NCBI RefSeq assembly: GCF_017874595.1
Contig: NZ_JAGILA010000008.1
Span: 62,001-126,000, forward strand
Length of the DNA: 64,000 nucleotides
Source of the DNA: Sinorhizobium kostiense
GTDB lineage: Bacteria; Pseudomonadota; Alphaproteobacteria; Rhizobiales; Rhizobiaceae
Direction: 5' to 3'
Below the pieces are notes generated by a model. That model saw only the letters and a list, made by a program, of their open reading frames with translations. It searched no databases and had not been told where the DNA came from. Within the stretch, counting starts at the first letter, position 1. Every line of letters begins with the position of its first letter. Positions 1 to 8,184 of this stretch are shown piece by piece. Both the position numbers and the translations under genes were made by a program.

Positions 1-90
1 TGCGTCACCATCAGCGTTCAGCAAAATTCGATAGTCCGGCCCGGTTGTTTGGCTGTATCACCAAGGAAGCCGCACTGATGGACCTGGACT

Positions 91-1125
91 ATGCAAACCC
101 CTGTCATTCGCCTTGATTTCCGTTCCGATACGGTTACCCGTCCCACCGTTGGCATGCGTGCGGCGATGGCTGCCGCCGAGGTGGGCGACGATGTCCTTGG
201 CGACGACCCCACAATCAAGGCGCTCGAGGCCCGACTTGCCGCACTGTTCGGCAAGGAAGCGGGACTGTTCGTGCCAACCGGCACCATGTCCAATCTCGCT
301 GCGATCATGAGCCATTGCCAGCGCGGCGAGGAATTTCTCTGCGCAACCGGAGCTCATACCTATCTATGGGAAGCCGGAGGCGCTGCGGTGTTGGGCTCGG
401 TCCAGCCGCAGCCCTTGCCGGTGCGCGCTGACGGCACGATCCCCATCGAGGACCTTCACGCCGCGGTGAAGGACGACGATCCGCATTTTGCGATCACGCG
501 ACTGGTCACCATCGAGAACACGTTCGCCGGGCGGGTCCTGCCGCGCGATCATCTGGCCGAGGTCGTCGAATTTGCGCGGGAGCGGAAGCTCGCCACCCAT
601 CTTGACGGTGCGCGGCTGTTCAACGCGGCTGCGGCGCTCGGCGTCGATGTCGGGCACCTGGCAGAGGGCTTCGATAGCGTGTCGCTGTGCCTTTCAAAGG
701 GGCTGGGGGCGCCGCTCGGATCGGTGCTGGTCGGCGATGCCCCATTGATCGCCCGTGCGCGCCGGTGGCGCAAGATGCTCGGCGGCGGAATGCGGCAGGC
801 AGGAATAATTGCAGCGGCTGGGCTGTATGCGCTCGACCATCACGTCGACCGACTGGTCGAGGACCACGCCAATGCTCGGGTGCTCGCGCAAGCATTTGGG
901 GGAATTGAGGGGCTGAAGGTGACCCCGCCGCAATCAAACGTTGTCTTTGTCGAGCTCGCGCCCGATCTGGCGACCCGGCTGTCCGAGGCGCTACGTGAAC
1001 TCGGCATCGCGGCGAGTTTCTGGCCCGGTGGGCGGATGCGCTGGGTCACCCATCTCGATGTCAACCGTGCCGCTGTCGACGAGGCCATCGCGGCAGTCCG
1101 CGAGATCACTGAGGGCAGGACATGA
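91..1125 (+). CDS. ltaE: Low-specificity L-threonine aldolase family protein
   Basis: A 344-residue fold-type I PLP enzyme of the beta-eliminating lyase / threonine aldolase family, expected to cleave L-threonine or allo-threonine to glycine and acetaldehyde in the cytoplasm. The family opening DFRSDTVTRPT is at residues 9-19, VPTGTMSNL at 61-69, the HLDGARLFNA motif at 170-179, and the Schiff-base lysine is K203 in LSKGLGAPLGS. The length is normal for the family. The ATG has only a weak upstream purine stretch (aaggaag, about 22 bases upstream), so the start rests mainly on the family N-terminus. A second PLP enzyme follows 100 bases downstream on the same strand, which suggests a small hydroxy-amino-acid catabolic unit. 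Exact substrate preference cannot be read from the sequence. Confidence 0.9.
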   Translation: MQTPVIRLDFRSDTVTRPTVGMRAAMAAAEVGDDVLGDDPTIKALEARLAALFGKEAGLFVPTGTMSNLAAIMSHCQRGEEFLCATGAHTYLWEAGGAAVLGSVQPQPLPVRADGTIPIEDLHAAVKDDDPHFAITRLVTIENTFAGRVLPRDHLAEVVEFARERKLATHLDGARLFNAAAALGVDVGHLAEGFDSVSLCLSKGLGAPLGSVLVGDAPLIARARRWRKMLGGGMRQAGIIAAAGLYALDHHVDRLVEDHANARVLAQAFGGIEGLKVTPPQSNVVFVELAPDLATRLSEALRELGIAASFWPGGRMRWVTHLDVNRAAVDEAIAAVREITEGRT

Positions 1126-1224
1126 GGGAATCATGTGGAGAGCGGTAGATGGTAGAGACCCTCACCATGTTATTGGACTGATAAACGACGCTGGTTACGC
1201 GTCGAAGAAACATGGAAGGAAGGC

Positions 1225-2214
1225 ATGCATCTGTTCGCACGCAAGGACCTCGAGGAAGCCGCCGCACTCGTCTACCGGCATATGTCACCCACACCGCAAT
1301 ACGTGTGGCCGCAGATCTCGGAAATGGCAGGGGCCTTGGTCTGGATCAAGCACGAGAACCATACGCCGGCCGGCGCTTTCAAGGTGCGCGGCGGAATCAC
1401 CTTTATGGATTGGCTCCGCCGCAGCGGGCGTTCGGCCGGGGGAATCGTCACGGCAACGCGCGGGAATCATGGCCAGAGCCAGGCCCGTGCCGCGCGGGCA
1501 GCCGGTCTTGGCGCCAAAATCGTTGTCCCGCACGGCAATTCCGTCGAGAAGAACGCAGCCATGCGGGCCTTTGGCGGCGAGGTTATCGAGTACGGCCGCG
1601 ACTTCGACGAGGCCCGTACCGAAGCCCGGCGCCTTGCGGCCGAAACCGGCCTATTCCTGGTACCGCCCTTTCACGAGGAGATCGTCCGGGGCGTCGCGAC
1701 CTACGGGTTGGAACTCTTTACCGCGGTGCCCGATCTCGATGCCGTCTATGTGCCCATCGGCTGCGGTTCGGGGATTTGCGGCGTCATCGCCGCGCGCGAG
1801 GCCCTGGGCCTGAAGACGGAAGTGATCGGCGTAGTTTCGACGCACGCGCCGGCCGCGAAGCTCTCCTTCGAGGCCGGACGGCTGATCGAAACCGAAACGG
1901 CGCTGACTTTTGCCGACGGGATGGCCGTGCGCATTCCCATCGAAGAAGCTTTCGCAATCTACTCGAAGGGCACCTCGCGGATCCTCGCCGTCACCGACGA
2001 CGAGGTCGCCGAAGCGATGCGCCTCATCTACCGCGCGACCCACAATGTCGCCGAGGGTGCCGGCGCCGCGTCACTTGCGGCGCTGCTTAAGGAAGCCGCT
2101 GCGATGCGCGGCAAAAAGGTTGGACTTATTCTTAGCGGTGCAAATGTGGACGCCGAGGTCTTCCAGAAAGTACTGGGCGGGGAGACACCACCGGTCGCGA
2201 CGGTAAGCAAGTGA
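1225..2214 (+). CDS. Threonine/serine dehydratase-like PLP enzyme (fold type II)
   Basis: A 329-residue tryptophan-synthase-beta-fold enzyme resembling the short (single-domain) threonine dehydratases without an ACT regulatory domain. The PLP lysine is K53 in GAFKVRGG, matching the family SFKxRG. TRGNHGQS is the substrate-loop motif, and a glycine-rich phosphate-binding segment (PIGCGSGICG) lies near residue 175. It should deaminate threonine, serine or a related beta-hydroxy amino acid to a 2-oxoacid. The ATG follows an aaggaagg ribosome site. Related enzymes include the hydroxyectoine-utilisation dehydratase EutB, but no ectoine genes are visible here. The preceding threonine aldolase gene on the same strand suggests joint use of a hydroxy-amino acid. 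Confidence 0.88.
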   Translation: MHLFARKDLEEAAALVYRHMSPTPQYVWPQISEMAGALVWIKHENHTPAGAFKVRGGITFMDWLRRSGRSAGGIVTATRGNHGQSQARAARAAGLGAKIVVPHGNSVEKNAAMRAFGGEVIEYGRDFDEARTEARRLAAETGLFLVPPFHEEIVRGVATYGLELFTAVPDLDAVYVPIGCGSGICGVIAAREALGLKTEVIGVVSTHAPAAKLSFEAGRLIETETALTFADGMAVRIPIEEAFAIYSKGTSRILAVTDDEVAEAMRLIYRATHNVAEGAGAASLAALLKEAAAMRGKKVGLILSGANVDAEVFQKVLGGETPPVATVSK

Positions 2215-2849
2215 CAGTCGGCGGCACGAGAGCTTATGGCGCGGTTTTCACTATGGCTATCTCGTCGAAGCCGGCCGTTGGGGGTGAAGAGCCTTTAGCT
2301 AGCCGCGGGCGGCTCCGGCCACGGCATTGGGCTCGGGTCGGTATCGCCGCTTGCATCAGCATGCTGGACAAGTGAAATCGCTGGCCGCCCGGAACGCGAC
2401 TTCCCCTGCTGACAAGGTGCGTCCACGGTTGCGGTGTTCACCTAAACGCGTAAAGGGCTCGCCCTTCACTCGGCAAACCCACCGAACGCTAGCGCCAGCG
2501 GAATTCGATGCAACTAGGTTCGCAACGGACCGGCGGTGCATTCCTGCGCCGTTTACGACACGCCGATGGCGCAATCCGGTTTGACCGTCCGAATGGCCTT
2601 CGGTACATATACCGATCATGCGACGGCGTCCGCGGAGGCGGGCTGAAAGAGCGTCCGGTGCGGCCGACCCAGGCAGGGGGCTTGATCCGGTGCTGTCCAG
2701 ACCGGTGGTGGCATCCGCCCAGGCCGGCGCTTCGTATGGAACGCCGACCGCTGCATTGGGCCCTGGATCCGAAAATCCCTGTGCAGCAATCAACGAGTTT
2801 GCAGTTCGCGTGTCGGGGACGGGCCGCCGCTGCAGGGAGCCGCCACTGC
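2215..2849. other. Non-coding gap upstream of cobE
   Basis: This 635-base stretch lies between the dehydratase stop and the proposed cobE start. Reading frame is open upstream of cobE back to 2508, but that part has no recognisable protein content. The expected B12-riboswitch landmarks (an AGCCAGGAGACC-like B12 box with its flanking stems) were looked for and not seen. A promoter for the cob operon presumably lies here but cannot be placed with confidence. Confidence 0.5.
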
Positions 2850-3335
2850 ATGCCTTCGGCCGAGGGACCAGCCGTCACCAATGGAAAGCTCGTGCTCGGT
2901 CTCGGCTGTGAGCGCAACGCGGCGCCCGCGGAAGTGATCGCGCTTGTGGAACGGGCGCTCGCCGAGACGGGTGCCGGCGGAAGCGATCTCACCCTCATCG
3001 CCACGCTCGATGCGCGCTCGGAGGAGCCCGCCATCCATGCCGCCGCGCGGCACTTTGCCGTGCCGCTTCGATTTTTCGACGCAGCGACGCTCGAAGCCGA
3101 GGCGGACCGGCTGCAAAATCCATCCGAAGTCGTGTTCGCCCATACCGGCTGCCATGGCGTGGCGGAAGGCGCGGCCCTTGCCGGCGCCGGGCCGGGTGCG
3201 GTCCTGATCGTGCCGAAGATGCGCTCGACGCGGGCGACAGCGGCGATCGCCGGTCCACCCTCCGCAGCTGCTGCGGAGGACGGGCAGGCCAGAGGGGGTG
3301 CAATGCTTTGTACGGGACGGGGCACAAGAACATGA
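2850..3335 (+). CDS. cobE: CobE / CbiG-C-terminal-like cobalamin biosynthesis protein
   Basis: A 161-residue protein matching CobE, equivalent to the C-terminal domain of CbiG. Visible signatures are the opening LVLGLGCERNAAPAEV, the TLDARSEEPAI segment, and FAHTGCHGVAEGAALAGAG, which resembles the conserved xxGxxGVAExAAL of the family. CobE is needed for aerobic cobalamin synthesis; in the CbiG context the domain contributes to ring contraction chemistry. The start is placed at ATG 2850 (MPSAEG), because the open frame upstream does not look like protein. The last roughly 25 codons run through a copy of an intergenic palindromic repeat (3252-3299), so the C-terminus is probably an acquired tail. 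The stop overlaps the cobA ATG as ATGA, so coupling is preserved. Confidence 0.82.
   Translation: MPSAEGPAVTNGKLVLGLGCERNAAPAEVIALVERALAETGAGGSDLTLIATLDARSEEPAIHAAARHFAVPLRFFDAATLEAEADRLQNPSEVVFAHTGCHGVAEGAALAGAGPGAVLIVPKMRSTRATAAIAGPPSAAAAEDGQARGGAMLCTGRGTRT
3252..3299. repeat. Palindromic repeat, family 1 (in cobE coding sequence)
   Basis: A copy of the repeat whose core is CCTCCGCAGCTGCTGCGGAGG, followed by a GC-rich arm ending in AGAGGGGGT. Other copies lie at 34386, 36922, 38826 and 46982. All others are intergenic; this one is read in frame as a PPSAAAAEDGQARGG peptide at the CobE C-terminus. Confidence 0.85.
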
Positions 3336-4171
3336 CGGAAACCCTTTTCGCCGGCCTGCCGGAACTCGAACCGGGGACCGTGTGGCTGGTCGGCGCCGGC
3401 CCCGGCGACCCTGGTCTGCTGACGCTGCACGCCGCCAATGCGCTCAGGCAGGCGGACGTCATCGTTCATGACGCGCTCGTCAACGGCGATTGCCTGAAGC
3501 TCGCGAAGCCTGGCGCAATACTCGAATTCGCGGGAAAACGGGGTGGCAAGCCCTCGCCGAAGCAGCGCGATATTTCGCTGCGGCTCGTCGAGCTGGCGCG
3601 TTCGGGACAGCGTGTGCTGCGGCTGAAGGGCGGCGACCCGTTTGTCTTCGGCCGTGGCGGCGAGGAGGCCTTGACGCTGGTCGAGCATCAAATCCCCTTC
3701 CGCATCGTTCCGGGCATCACCGCCGGCATCGGCGGTCTCGCCTATGCCGGCATACCGGTAACCCATCGGGAAGTGAACCATGCGGTGACTTTCCTTACCG
3801 GCCATGATTCCTCCGGCGTCGTGCCTGATCGGATCAATTGGGAAGGCATCGCCAAGGGCTCGCCGGTGATCGTCATGTATATGGCAATGAAGCATATCGG
3901 CCAGATAACGGCGAAGCTGGTTGCCGCCGGGCGGGCGCCGGACGAGCCGGTCGCGTTCGTCTGCAACGCGGCGACGGCTGAACAGGTGGTGCTCGAAACC
4001 ACGCTTTCGCGCGCGGAAGCCGACGTCGCGGCTTCGGGTCTCGAGCCGCCGGCGATCGTGGTCGTCGGCGAAGTCGTGCGGCTGCGCGCGTCGCTCGACT
4101 GGCGAGGCGCGCTCGACGGCCGTTCCCTCATGTCCGATCAATCATCGACCCGCCGTCGAGACCCGGCATGA
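3332..4171 (+). CDS. cobA: Uroporphyrinogen-III C-methyltransferase
   Basis: A 279-residue SUMT that uses two S-adenosylmethionine molecules to convert uroporphyrinogen III to precorrin-2, the entry step of the corrin branch. The N-terminal tetrapyrrole-methylase motif VWLVGAGPGDPGLLTLHA is near residues 14-31, and RLKGGDPFVFGRGGEE near 100-115 is the second family signature. The ATG at 3332 overlaps the cobE stop (ATGA), which is preferred over the TTG at 3308. Its own TGA overlaps the cobB ATG. It is the single-function form, with no fused CysG or siroheme domain. Confidence 0.95.
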   Translation: MTETLFAGLPELEPGTVWLVGAGPGDPGLLTLHAANALRQADVIVHDALVNGDCLKLAKPGAILEFAGKRGGKPSPKQRDISLRLVELARSGQRVLRLKGGDPFVFGRGGEEALTLVEHQIPFRIVPGITAGIGGLAYAGIPVTHREVNHAVTFLTGHDSSGVVPDRINWEGIAKGSPVIVMYMAMKHIGQITAKLVAAGRAPDEPVAFVCNAATAEQVVLETTLSRAEADVAASGLEPPAIVVVGEVVRLRASLDWRGALDGRSLMSDQSSTRRRDPA

Positions 4172-5469
4172 GCGGACTGATGATTGCGGCTCCGAGCTCA
4201 GGCTCGGGCAAGACGACGGTGACGCTCGGGCTGATGCGGGCGCTCAAGAAGCGCGGCGTGAGGATCGCGCCCGGCAAGGCCGGACCGGACTATATCGACC
4301 CCGCATTCCACGCTGCGGCGAGCGGCGAGCCTTGCCTCAACTACGATCCGTGGGCGATGCGGCGCGAACTGCTCCTTGCCAATGCCGGGCGCACGGTTGC
4401 CGACGGGCGCGCGCTTATCGTCGAGGCTATGATGGGGCTTTATGACGGGGCGGCCGACGGTAGCGGCACGCCGGCGGATCTCGCCGCGGCCCTCGGGCTC
4501 GCGGTGATCCTCGTCGTCGATTGCGCTCGTCTCTCCCATTCGGTAGCGGCCCTGGTCAGCGGCTATGCCGGCCATCGCGGCGATATCACCGTCGCCGGCG
4601 TCATCCTCAACCGGGTCGGCAGCGACCGGCACGAGGCGATGCTGCGTGATGCGCTCGGCAGCATTTCGATTCCGATCTTCGGTGTCATTCGCCAGGACCC
4701 TGCGCTCAAGCTGCCGGAACGCCATCTGGGTCTCGTGCAGGCGGGGGAGCATGGAGCACTCGAAGCCTTCATCGACCATGCTGCCGCCACAATCGAGGCC
4801 GATTGCGATCTCGATGCCATTCTCGCCGCCGCCCAACCCTTGCGATTCAGGGCAGAGTCCCAACCCGCCGCGCTCAAGCCGCTTGGGCAACGGATCGCCA
4901 TTGCCCGCGATGTCGCCTTCGCCTTTGTTTACGAGCACCTCATCGCCGGCTGGCGCGGGCAGGGTGCCGAACTTTCCTTCTTCTCGCCACTTGAAGACGA
5001 ACCGCCGGCCAGCGGCGCGGACGCGATCTATCTTCCCGGCGGTTATCCGGAATTGCACGCGGAACGCCTCGCGGGCGCGACCGGCTTCCGCAGCGCCATG
5101 CGTTCTGCGGCGGAACGGGGCGTGCGCATCTTCGGCGAGTGCGGCGGCTATATGGCACTCGGCGAGGGGCTGGTTGCGGCGGACGGCCTGCGTCACGGCA
5201 TGCTGGGTCTCCTGCCGCTCGTCACCAGCTTCGCCGAGCGCAAACGGCATCTCGGCTATCGTCGCGTTACACCGTTCGGTGACGCATTCTTCGACGGTCC
5301 GATGACGGCACACGAATTCCACTACGCGACCATCGTGTCGGAAGGCGCGGCCGAGCCGCTCTTTTCGGTAAAGGACGCGGTCGGGGAGGACCTCGGCCGG
5401 GCCGGGCTGCGCCGTTCAAACGTCGCCGGGTCCTTCATGCACCTCATCGACCGGCTGGAGGCGCCATGA
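4168..5469 (+). CDS. cobB: Hydrogenobyrinic acid a,c-diamide synthase
   Basis: A 433-residue glutamine-dependent amidotransferase that amidates the a and c acetamide side chains of hydrogenobyrinic acid in an ATP-dependent reaction. A P-loop, APSSGSGKTTVTLG, lies at residues 8-21 in the dethiobiotin-synthetase-like N-terminal domain. The C-terminal class I (CobB/CobQ-type) glutaminase domain has YLPGGYPELHAERLA and the nucleophile segment IFGECGGYMALGEG (Cys near residue 326). Length and order of domains are normal for CobB/CbiA. It overlaps cobA by ATGA at its start and cobC by ATGA at its end, so it belongs to the same translationally coupled unit. Confidence 0.95.
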   Translation: MSGLMIAAPSSGSGKTTVTLGLMRALKKRGVRIAPGKAGPDYIDPAFHAAASGEPCLNYDPWAMRRELLLANAGRTVADGRALIVEAMMGLYDGAADGSGTPADLAAALGLAVILVVDCARLSHSVAALVSGYAGHRGDITVAGVILNRVGSDRHEAMLRDALGSISIPIFGVIRQDPALKLPERHLGLVQAGEHGALEAFIDHAAATIEADCDLDAILAAAQPLRFRAESQPAALKPLGQRIAIARDVAFAFVYEHLIAGWRGQGAELSFFSPLEDEPPASGADAIYLPGGYPELHAERLAGATGFRSAMRSAAERGVRIFGECGGYMALGEGLVAADGLRHGMLGLLPLVTSFAERKRHLGYRRVTPFGDAFFDGPMTAHEFHYATIVSEGAAEPLFSVKDAVGEDLGRAGLRRSNVAGSFMHLIDRLEAP

Positions 5470-6467
5470 CGGCACCGATTTTGCACGGTGGCGGCATCAG
5501 CGAGGCTGCGAGGCTCTTTGGCGGCGACCCGTCGGACTGGCTCGATCTTTCGACCGGCATCAATCCATGCCCGGTCGCCATTCCGGAGATCGATCCGCGC
5601 GCCTGGCACCGGCTACCGGACAAGCATCTGGAGGAGGCGGCACGCGCTGCCGCAAGCCACTATTACCGCACCGGCGGGCTGCTGCCACTGCCTGTGCCAG
5701 GCACGCAGGCCGCGATCCAGCTGCTGCCGCGCCTTGCGGCCGATCAGAAGCGCGTCGCCGTGTTCGGGCCGACTTACGGCGAGTATGCCCGCGTGCTGCA
5801 GGCGGCCGGCATTATCGTCGATTTCGTCGAGACCGCCGATCAACTGACCGCTGCGCACGCTATCGCCGTTGTCGTCAATCCGAACAATCCGACGGGGCGG
5901 CTTTTCCAGTCGGAAGAAATTTTGGGCATGGCCGAGGCGATGGCTTCGCATGGCGGCCTGCTCATCGTCGACGAAGCCTTCGGCGATCTCTATCCGGAAA
6001 CGAGCGTGGCGCCCCATGTGGTGGATAACGACAACCTCGTCGTCTTCCGATCCTTCGGAAAATTCTTCGGGCTTGCCGGATTGCGCCTGGGCTTCGTCGT
6101 TGCGACGGCAGCGGTGCTCGAGCCCTTCCGCGACTGGCTGGGCCCTTGGGCCGTTTCCGGCCCGGCGCTTTCCATTGCCGCGAAGCTGATGGAAGGGGAC
6201 ACGCAGGCGATCGCCAAATGCATCCTGGAGCGCAAAGCCGGGCTCGATGCAGTGCTCGAGGGGGCAGGATTCGAGATTATCGGTGGCGCGGGCCTGTTTG
6301 CACTGATAGAGCATGAGTGCGCCCATCATATCCACAGGGCGCTTTGCGAAGCGCGTATCCTGACGCGCCGGTTCGACTACAATCCCAGTTGGCTTCGATT
6401 CGGTCTTGCGGCGGACGAGAATGGGGATCGCCGCCTCGCCGAGGCCTTGCAGGGGACAAGCATCTAG
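5466..6467 (+). CDS. cobC: Threonine-phosphate decarboxylase / CobC aminotransferase-fold protein
   Basis: A 333-residue fold-type I PLP enzyme of the histidinol-phosphate aminotransferase family in the cob operon. It supplies the (R)-1-amino-2-propanol (phosphate) arm attached to adenosylcobyric acid. Visible motifs are HGGGISEAARLFG at the N-terminus, LDLSTGINP, NPNNPTG around residue 139, and the PLP lysine K199 in RSFGKFFGLAGLRLG. The ATGA overlap with cobB fixes the start. The stop lies directly against the cobD start with no spacer. Confidence 0.93.
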   Translation: MTAPILHGGGISEAARLFGGDPSDWLDLSTGINPCPVAIPEIDPRAWHRLPDKHLEEAARAAASHYYRTGGLLPLPVPGTQAAIQLLPRLAADQKRVAVFGPTYGEYARVLQAAGIIVDFVETADQLTAAHAIAVVVNPNNPTGRLFQSEEILGMAEAMASHGGLLIVDEAFGDLYPETSVAPHVVDNDNLVVFRSFGKFFGLAGLRLGFVVATAAVLEPFRDWLGPWAVSGPALSIAAKLMEGDTQAIAKCILERKAGLDAVLEGAGFEIIGGAGLFALIEHECAHHIHRALCEARILTRRFDYNPSWLRFGLAADENGDRRLAEALQGTSI

Positions 6468-7460
6468 ATGTCGGCCGAAACCCTCCTCATCCTGGCGGTG
6501 GCGCTGCTGATCGACCGTCTCGTCGGTGATCCCGACTGGCTATGGTCGCGGGTAACTCACCCGATCGTCCTCTTCGGCAAGGCCATCGCGATCTTCGACG
6601 AGAGACTTAATGTTGCAGACTTGGGGGAGGGTGCCCGGAAGGTGCGGGGCGTGGTGACGATCGTCACCCTGCTCATCGCCAGCGTGGTGCTCGGCATCGT
6701 GCTCGGCCGTCTTTTCGATGTTCTCGGCGCCATCGGCTTTGTGCTCGAGGCGATCGTCGTTGCTGTCTTCCTCGCGCAGAAGAGCCTTGCGGATCACGTC
6801 GTCCGGGTCGCCTCCGGTTTGCGCAATGACGGTCTTTCGGGAGGCCGCGAGGCAGTGTCGATGATCGTCGGGCGCGATCCGAACACGCTCGATGAGCCGG
6901 CCGTCTGCCGAGCGGCGGTCGAAAGCCTTGCCGAGAACTTCTCCGACGGAGCCGTGGCGCCGGCGTTCTGGTATGCCTTGGCCGGCCTTCCCGGGCTCCT
7001 CGCCTACAAGATGCTGAACACGGCCGATTCGATGATCGGCCATAAGAGCCCGCGCTATCTCCATTTCGGCTGGGCTTCGGCGCGGCTCGACGATCTTGCC
7101 AACCTGCCGGCGGCGCGGCTCTCGGCGCTGCTCGTTGCCGCCGGCGCCTACTTGAGAATCGGCGCCAAGGCGGCGAGCGCGACGATTGGCGTCGCGCGGC
7201 GAGACCACGGGCTGCACCGCTCGCCGAATTCCGGATGGCCCGAGGCAGCGATGGCCGGCGCCTTGGATCTGCAGCTCGCAGGACCGCGGATCTATGGCGG
7301 CGTCAAGGTCGACGAACCGATGATCCATGGGGACGGTCGACCCGTCGCGACCGTCGAGGATATCGACCATGCAGTTTCCGTCTTCTACTCGGCCTGTATG
7401 GTTCTGGCGGTGGCCTGTGTCGTTCTCGCGGTGCTCTTCCTGATGCTGGGTTCCGGTTAG
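6468..7460 (+). CDS. cobD: Adenosylcobinamide-phosphate synthase CobD/CbiB
   Basis: A 330-residue inner-membrane protein of the CobD/CbiB family that joins adenosylcobyric acid to aminopropanol (phosphate). Family signatures include LLIDRLVGDPDWLWSRVTHPIVLFG at the N-terminus, NFSDGAVAPAFWYALAGLPG near residue 155-175 and YKMLNTADSMIGHKSPRY just after it. Several hydrophobic helices are present (about 1-15, 60-105, 305-330). It begins on the base after the cobC stop. It closes the visible cob operon; the following 220 bases hold a repeat instead of another cob gene. Confidence 0.95.
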   Translation: MSAETLLILAVALLIDRLVGDPDWLWSRVTHPIVLFGKAIAIFDERLNVADLGEGARKVRGVVTIVTLLIASVVLGIVLGRLFDVLGAIGFVLEAIVVAVFLAQKSLADHVVRVASGLRNDGLSGGREAVSMIVGRDPNTLDEPAVCRAAVESLAENFSDGAVAPAFWYALAGLPGLLAYKMLNTADSMIGHKSPRYLHFGWASARLDDLANLPAARLSALLVAAGAYLRIGAKAASATIGVARRDHGLHRSPNSGWPEAAMAGALDLQLAGPRIYGGVKVDEPMIHGDGRPVATVEDIDHAVSVFYSACMVLAVACVVLAVLFLMLGSG

Positions 7461-7633
7461 GATCGCATCAGAGGTGACGGCCGGAAGCTCTGAAGGGTCC
7501 CGAGGTGAGGCTTTTCACCTCGCAAAACGTTATTGCCAAGGTAAATGCCCCGGCGCCGGCTGGCTGCCCCAGTTTCCGGCAGCCAGGCTTGCGCCGCACC
7601 TCGTTGCCGATTGCGCTTCCACCCCTCTCTGTG

Positions 7634-7662
7634 GTCATCCTCGGGCTTGACCCGAGGATCCA
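7634..7662. repeat. 29-bp palindromic repeat, left copy flanking GIY-YIG gene
   Basis: An internally palindromic 29-base element built from CCTCGGGCTTGACCCGAGG with short flanks. The copy at 7977-8005 is its exact reverse complement across all 29 bases. The pair brackets the GIY-YIG gene, whose ATG starts only 20 bases inside this copy. Confidence 0.95.
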
Positions 7663-7682
7663 ATCTCAAGCATCGTTCCCGC

Positions 7683-7967
7683 ATGGCCGGCTACGTCTAC
7701 ATCGTGACAAACCATAAGAGAGGGACGCTCTACATTGGGGTCACGTCAGACCTGGAGCGCCGCATCTTCGAACACCGCGAGGGTAAGACACCGGGCTTTG
7801 CATCGAAATACGCATGCAGTCAGCTCGTCTGGTATGAGGAGCATCTGCAGATCGGCACGGCCATTCAGCGCGAGAAATCGCTCAAGCGCTGGTATCGGCA
7901 ATGGAAAATCGAACTCATTGAGAAGATGAATCCGGACTGGCGCGATTTGTATTTCGAGCTTTGGTAG
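7683..7967 (+). CDS. Small GIY-YIG endonuclease family protein
   Basis: A 94-residue stand-alone GIY-YIG domain. The first signature reads GYVYIVTN and the second TLYIGVTSDLERRIFEH, giving the Y...Y-I-G and the catalytic arginine in LERRI. The glutamate and lysine-rich part IQREKSLKRWYRQWKIELIE follows, and the protein ends in NPDWRDLYFELW as in the UvrC-N-like small nuclease group. The start is set at ATG 7683 because the upstream open frame crosses the repeat and has no protein character. It sits alone between inverted 29-bp palindromes, separate in content from the cob operon and the glycerophosphodiesterase. The domain predicts DNA cleavage, but no biochemical role is established for this stand-alone group; the bracketing repeats suggest they are its substrate. 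Confidence 0.92.
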   Translation: MAGYVYIVTNHKRGTLYIGVTSDLERRIFEHREGKTPGFASKYACSQLVWYEEHLQIGTAIQREKSLKRWYRQWKIELIEKMNPDWRDLYFELW

Positions 7968-7976
7968 CTTCGTGTG

Positions 7977-8005
7977 TGGATCCTCGGGTCAAGCCCGAGG
8001 ATGAC
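7977..8005. repeat. 29-bp palindromic repeat, right inverted copy
   Basis: The exact inverted copy of 7634-7662, starting 9 bases after the GIY-YIG stop codon. It is followed by a ggagg(a) tail. Confidence 0.95.
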
Positions 8006-8035
8006 GGAGGAGGGAAGGCTTCGACGAACCTGCTA

Positions 8036-8056
8036 CGCCCGAGGATGACGGAGGGA
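8036..8056. repeat. Truncated third copy of the 29-bp repeat
   Basis: The segment gcccgaggatgacggaggga repeats the distal half of the right copy plus its tail (7993-8014). It looks like a decayed or partial duplicate. Confidence 0.7.
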
Positions 8057-8184
8057 GGACTCTGAATATGCCGGACGGTTCTTGATCTAAAGTGGACTGG
8101 GATGAGGGAAGGCCCGGGTTTCCGTCTGCTCGCGCTTTAATTCTCCAGAAACTCAGCAATCAACCCGCTTTGAGCGCTACGAAC

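Noticed and set aside
2215-2849. Possible cobalamin riboswitch upstream of cobE
   Set aside because: No B12-box-like AGCCAGGAGACC or surrounding conserved stems were found on either strand of the gap.
2489-4141. Long minus-strand open frame (550 codons) opposite cobE-cobA
   Set aside because: Antisense of well-recognised genes; composition is that of high-GC shadow frames with no domain.
7545-7682. N-terminal extension of the GIY-YIG protein
   Set aside because: It would translate the left palindrome and gives a basic, unpatterned peptide; the family starts at ATG 7683.
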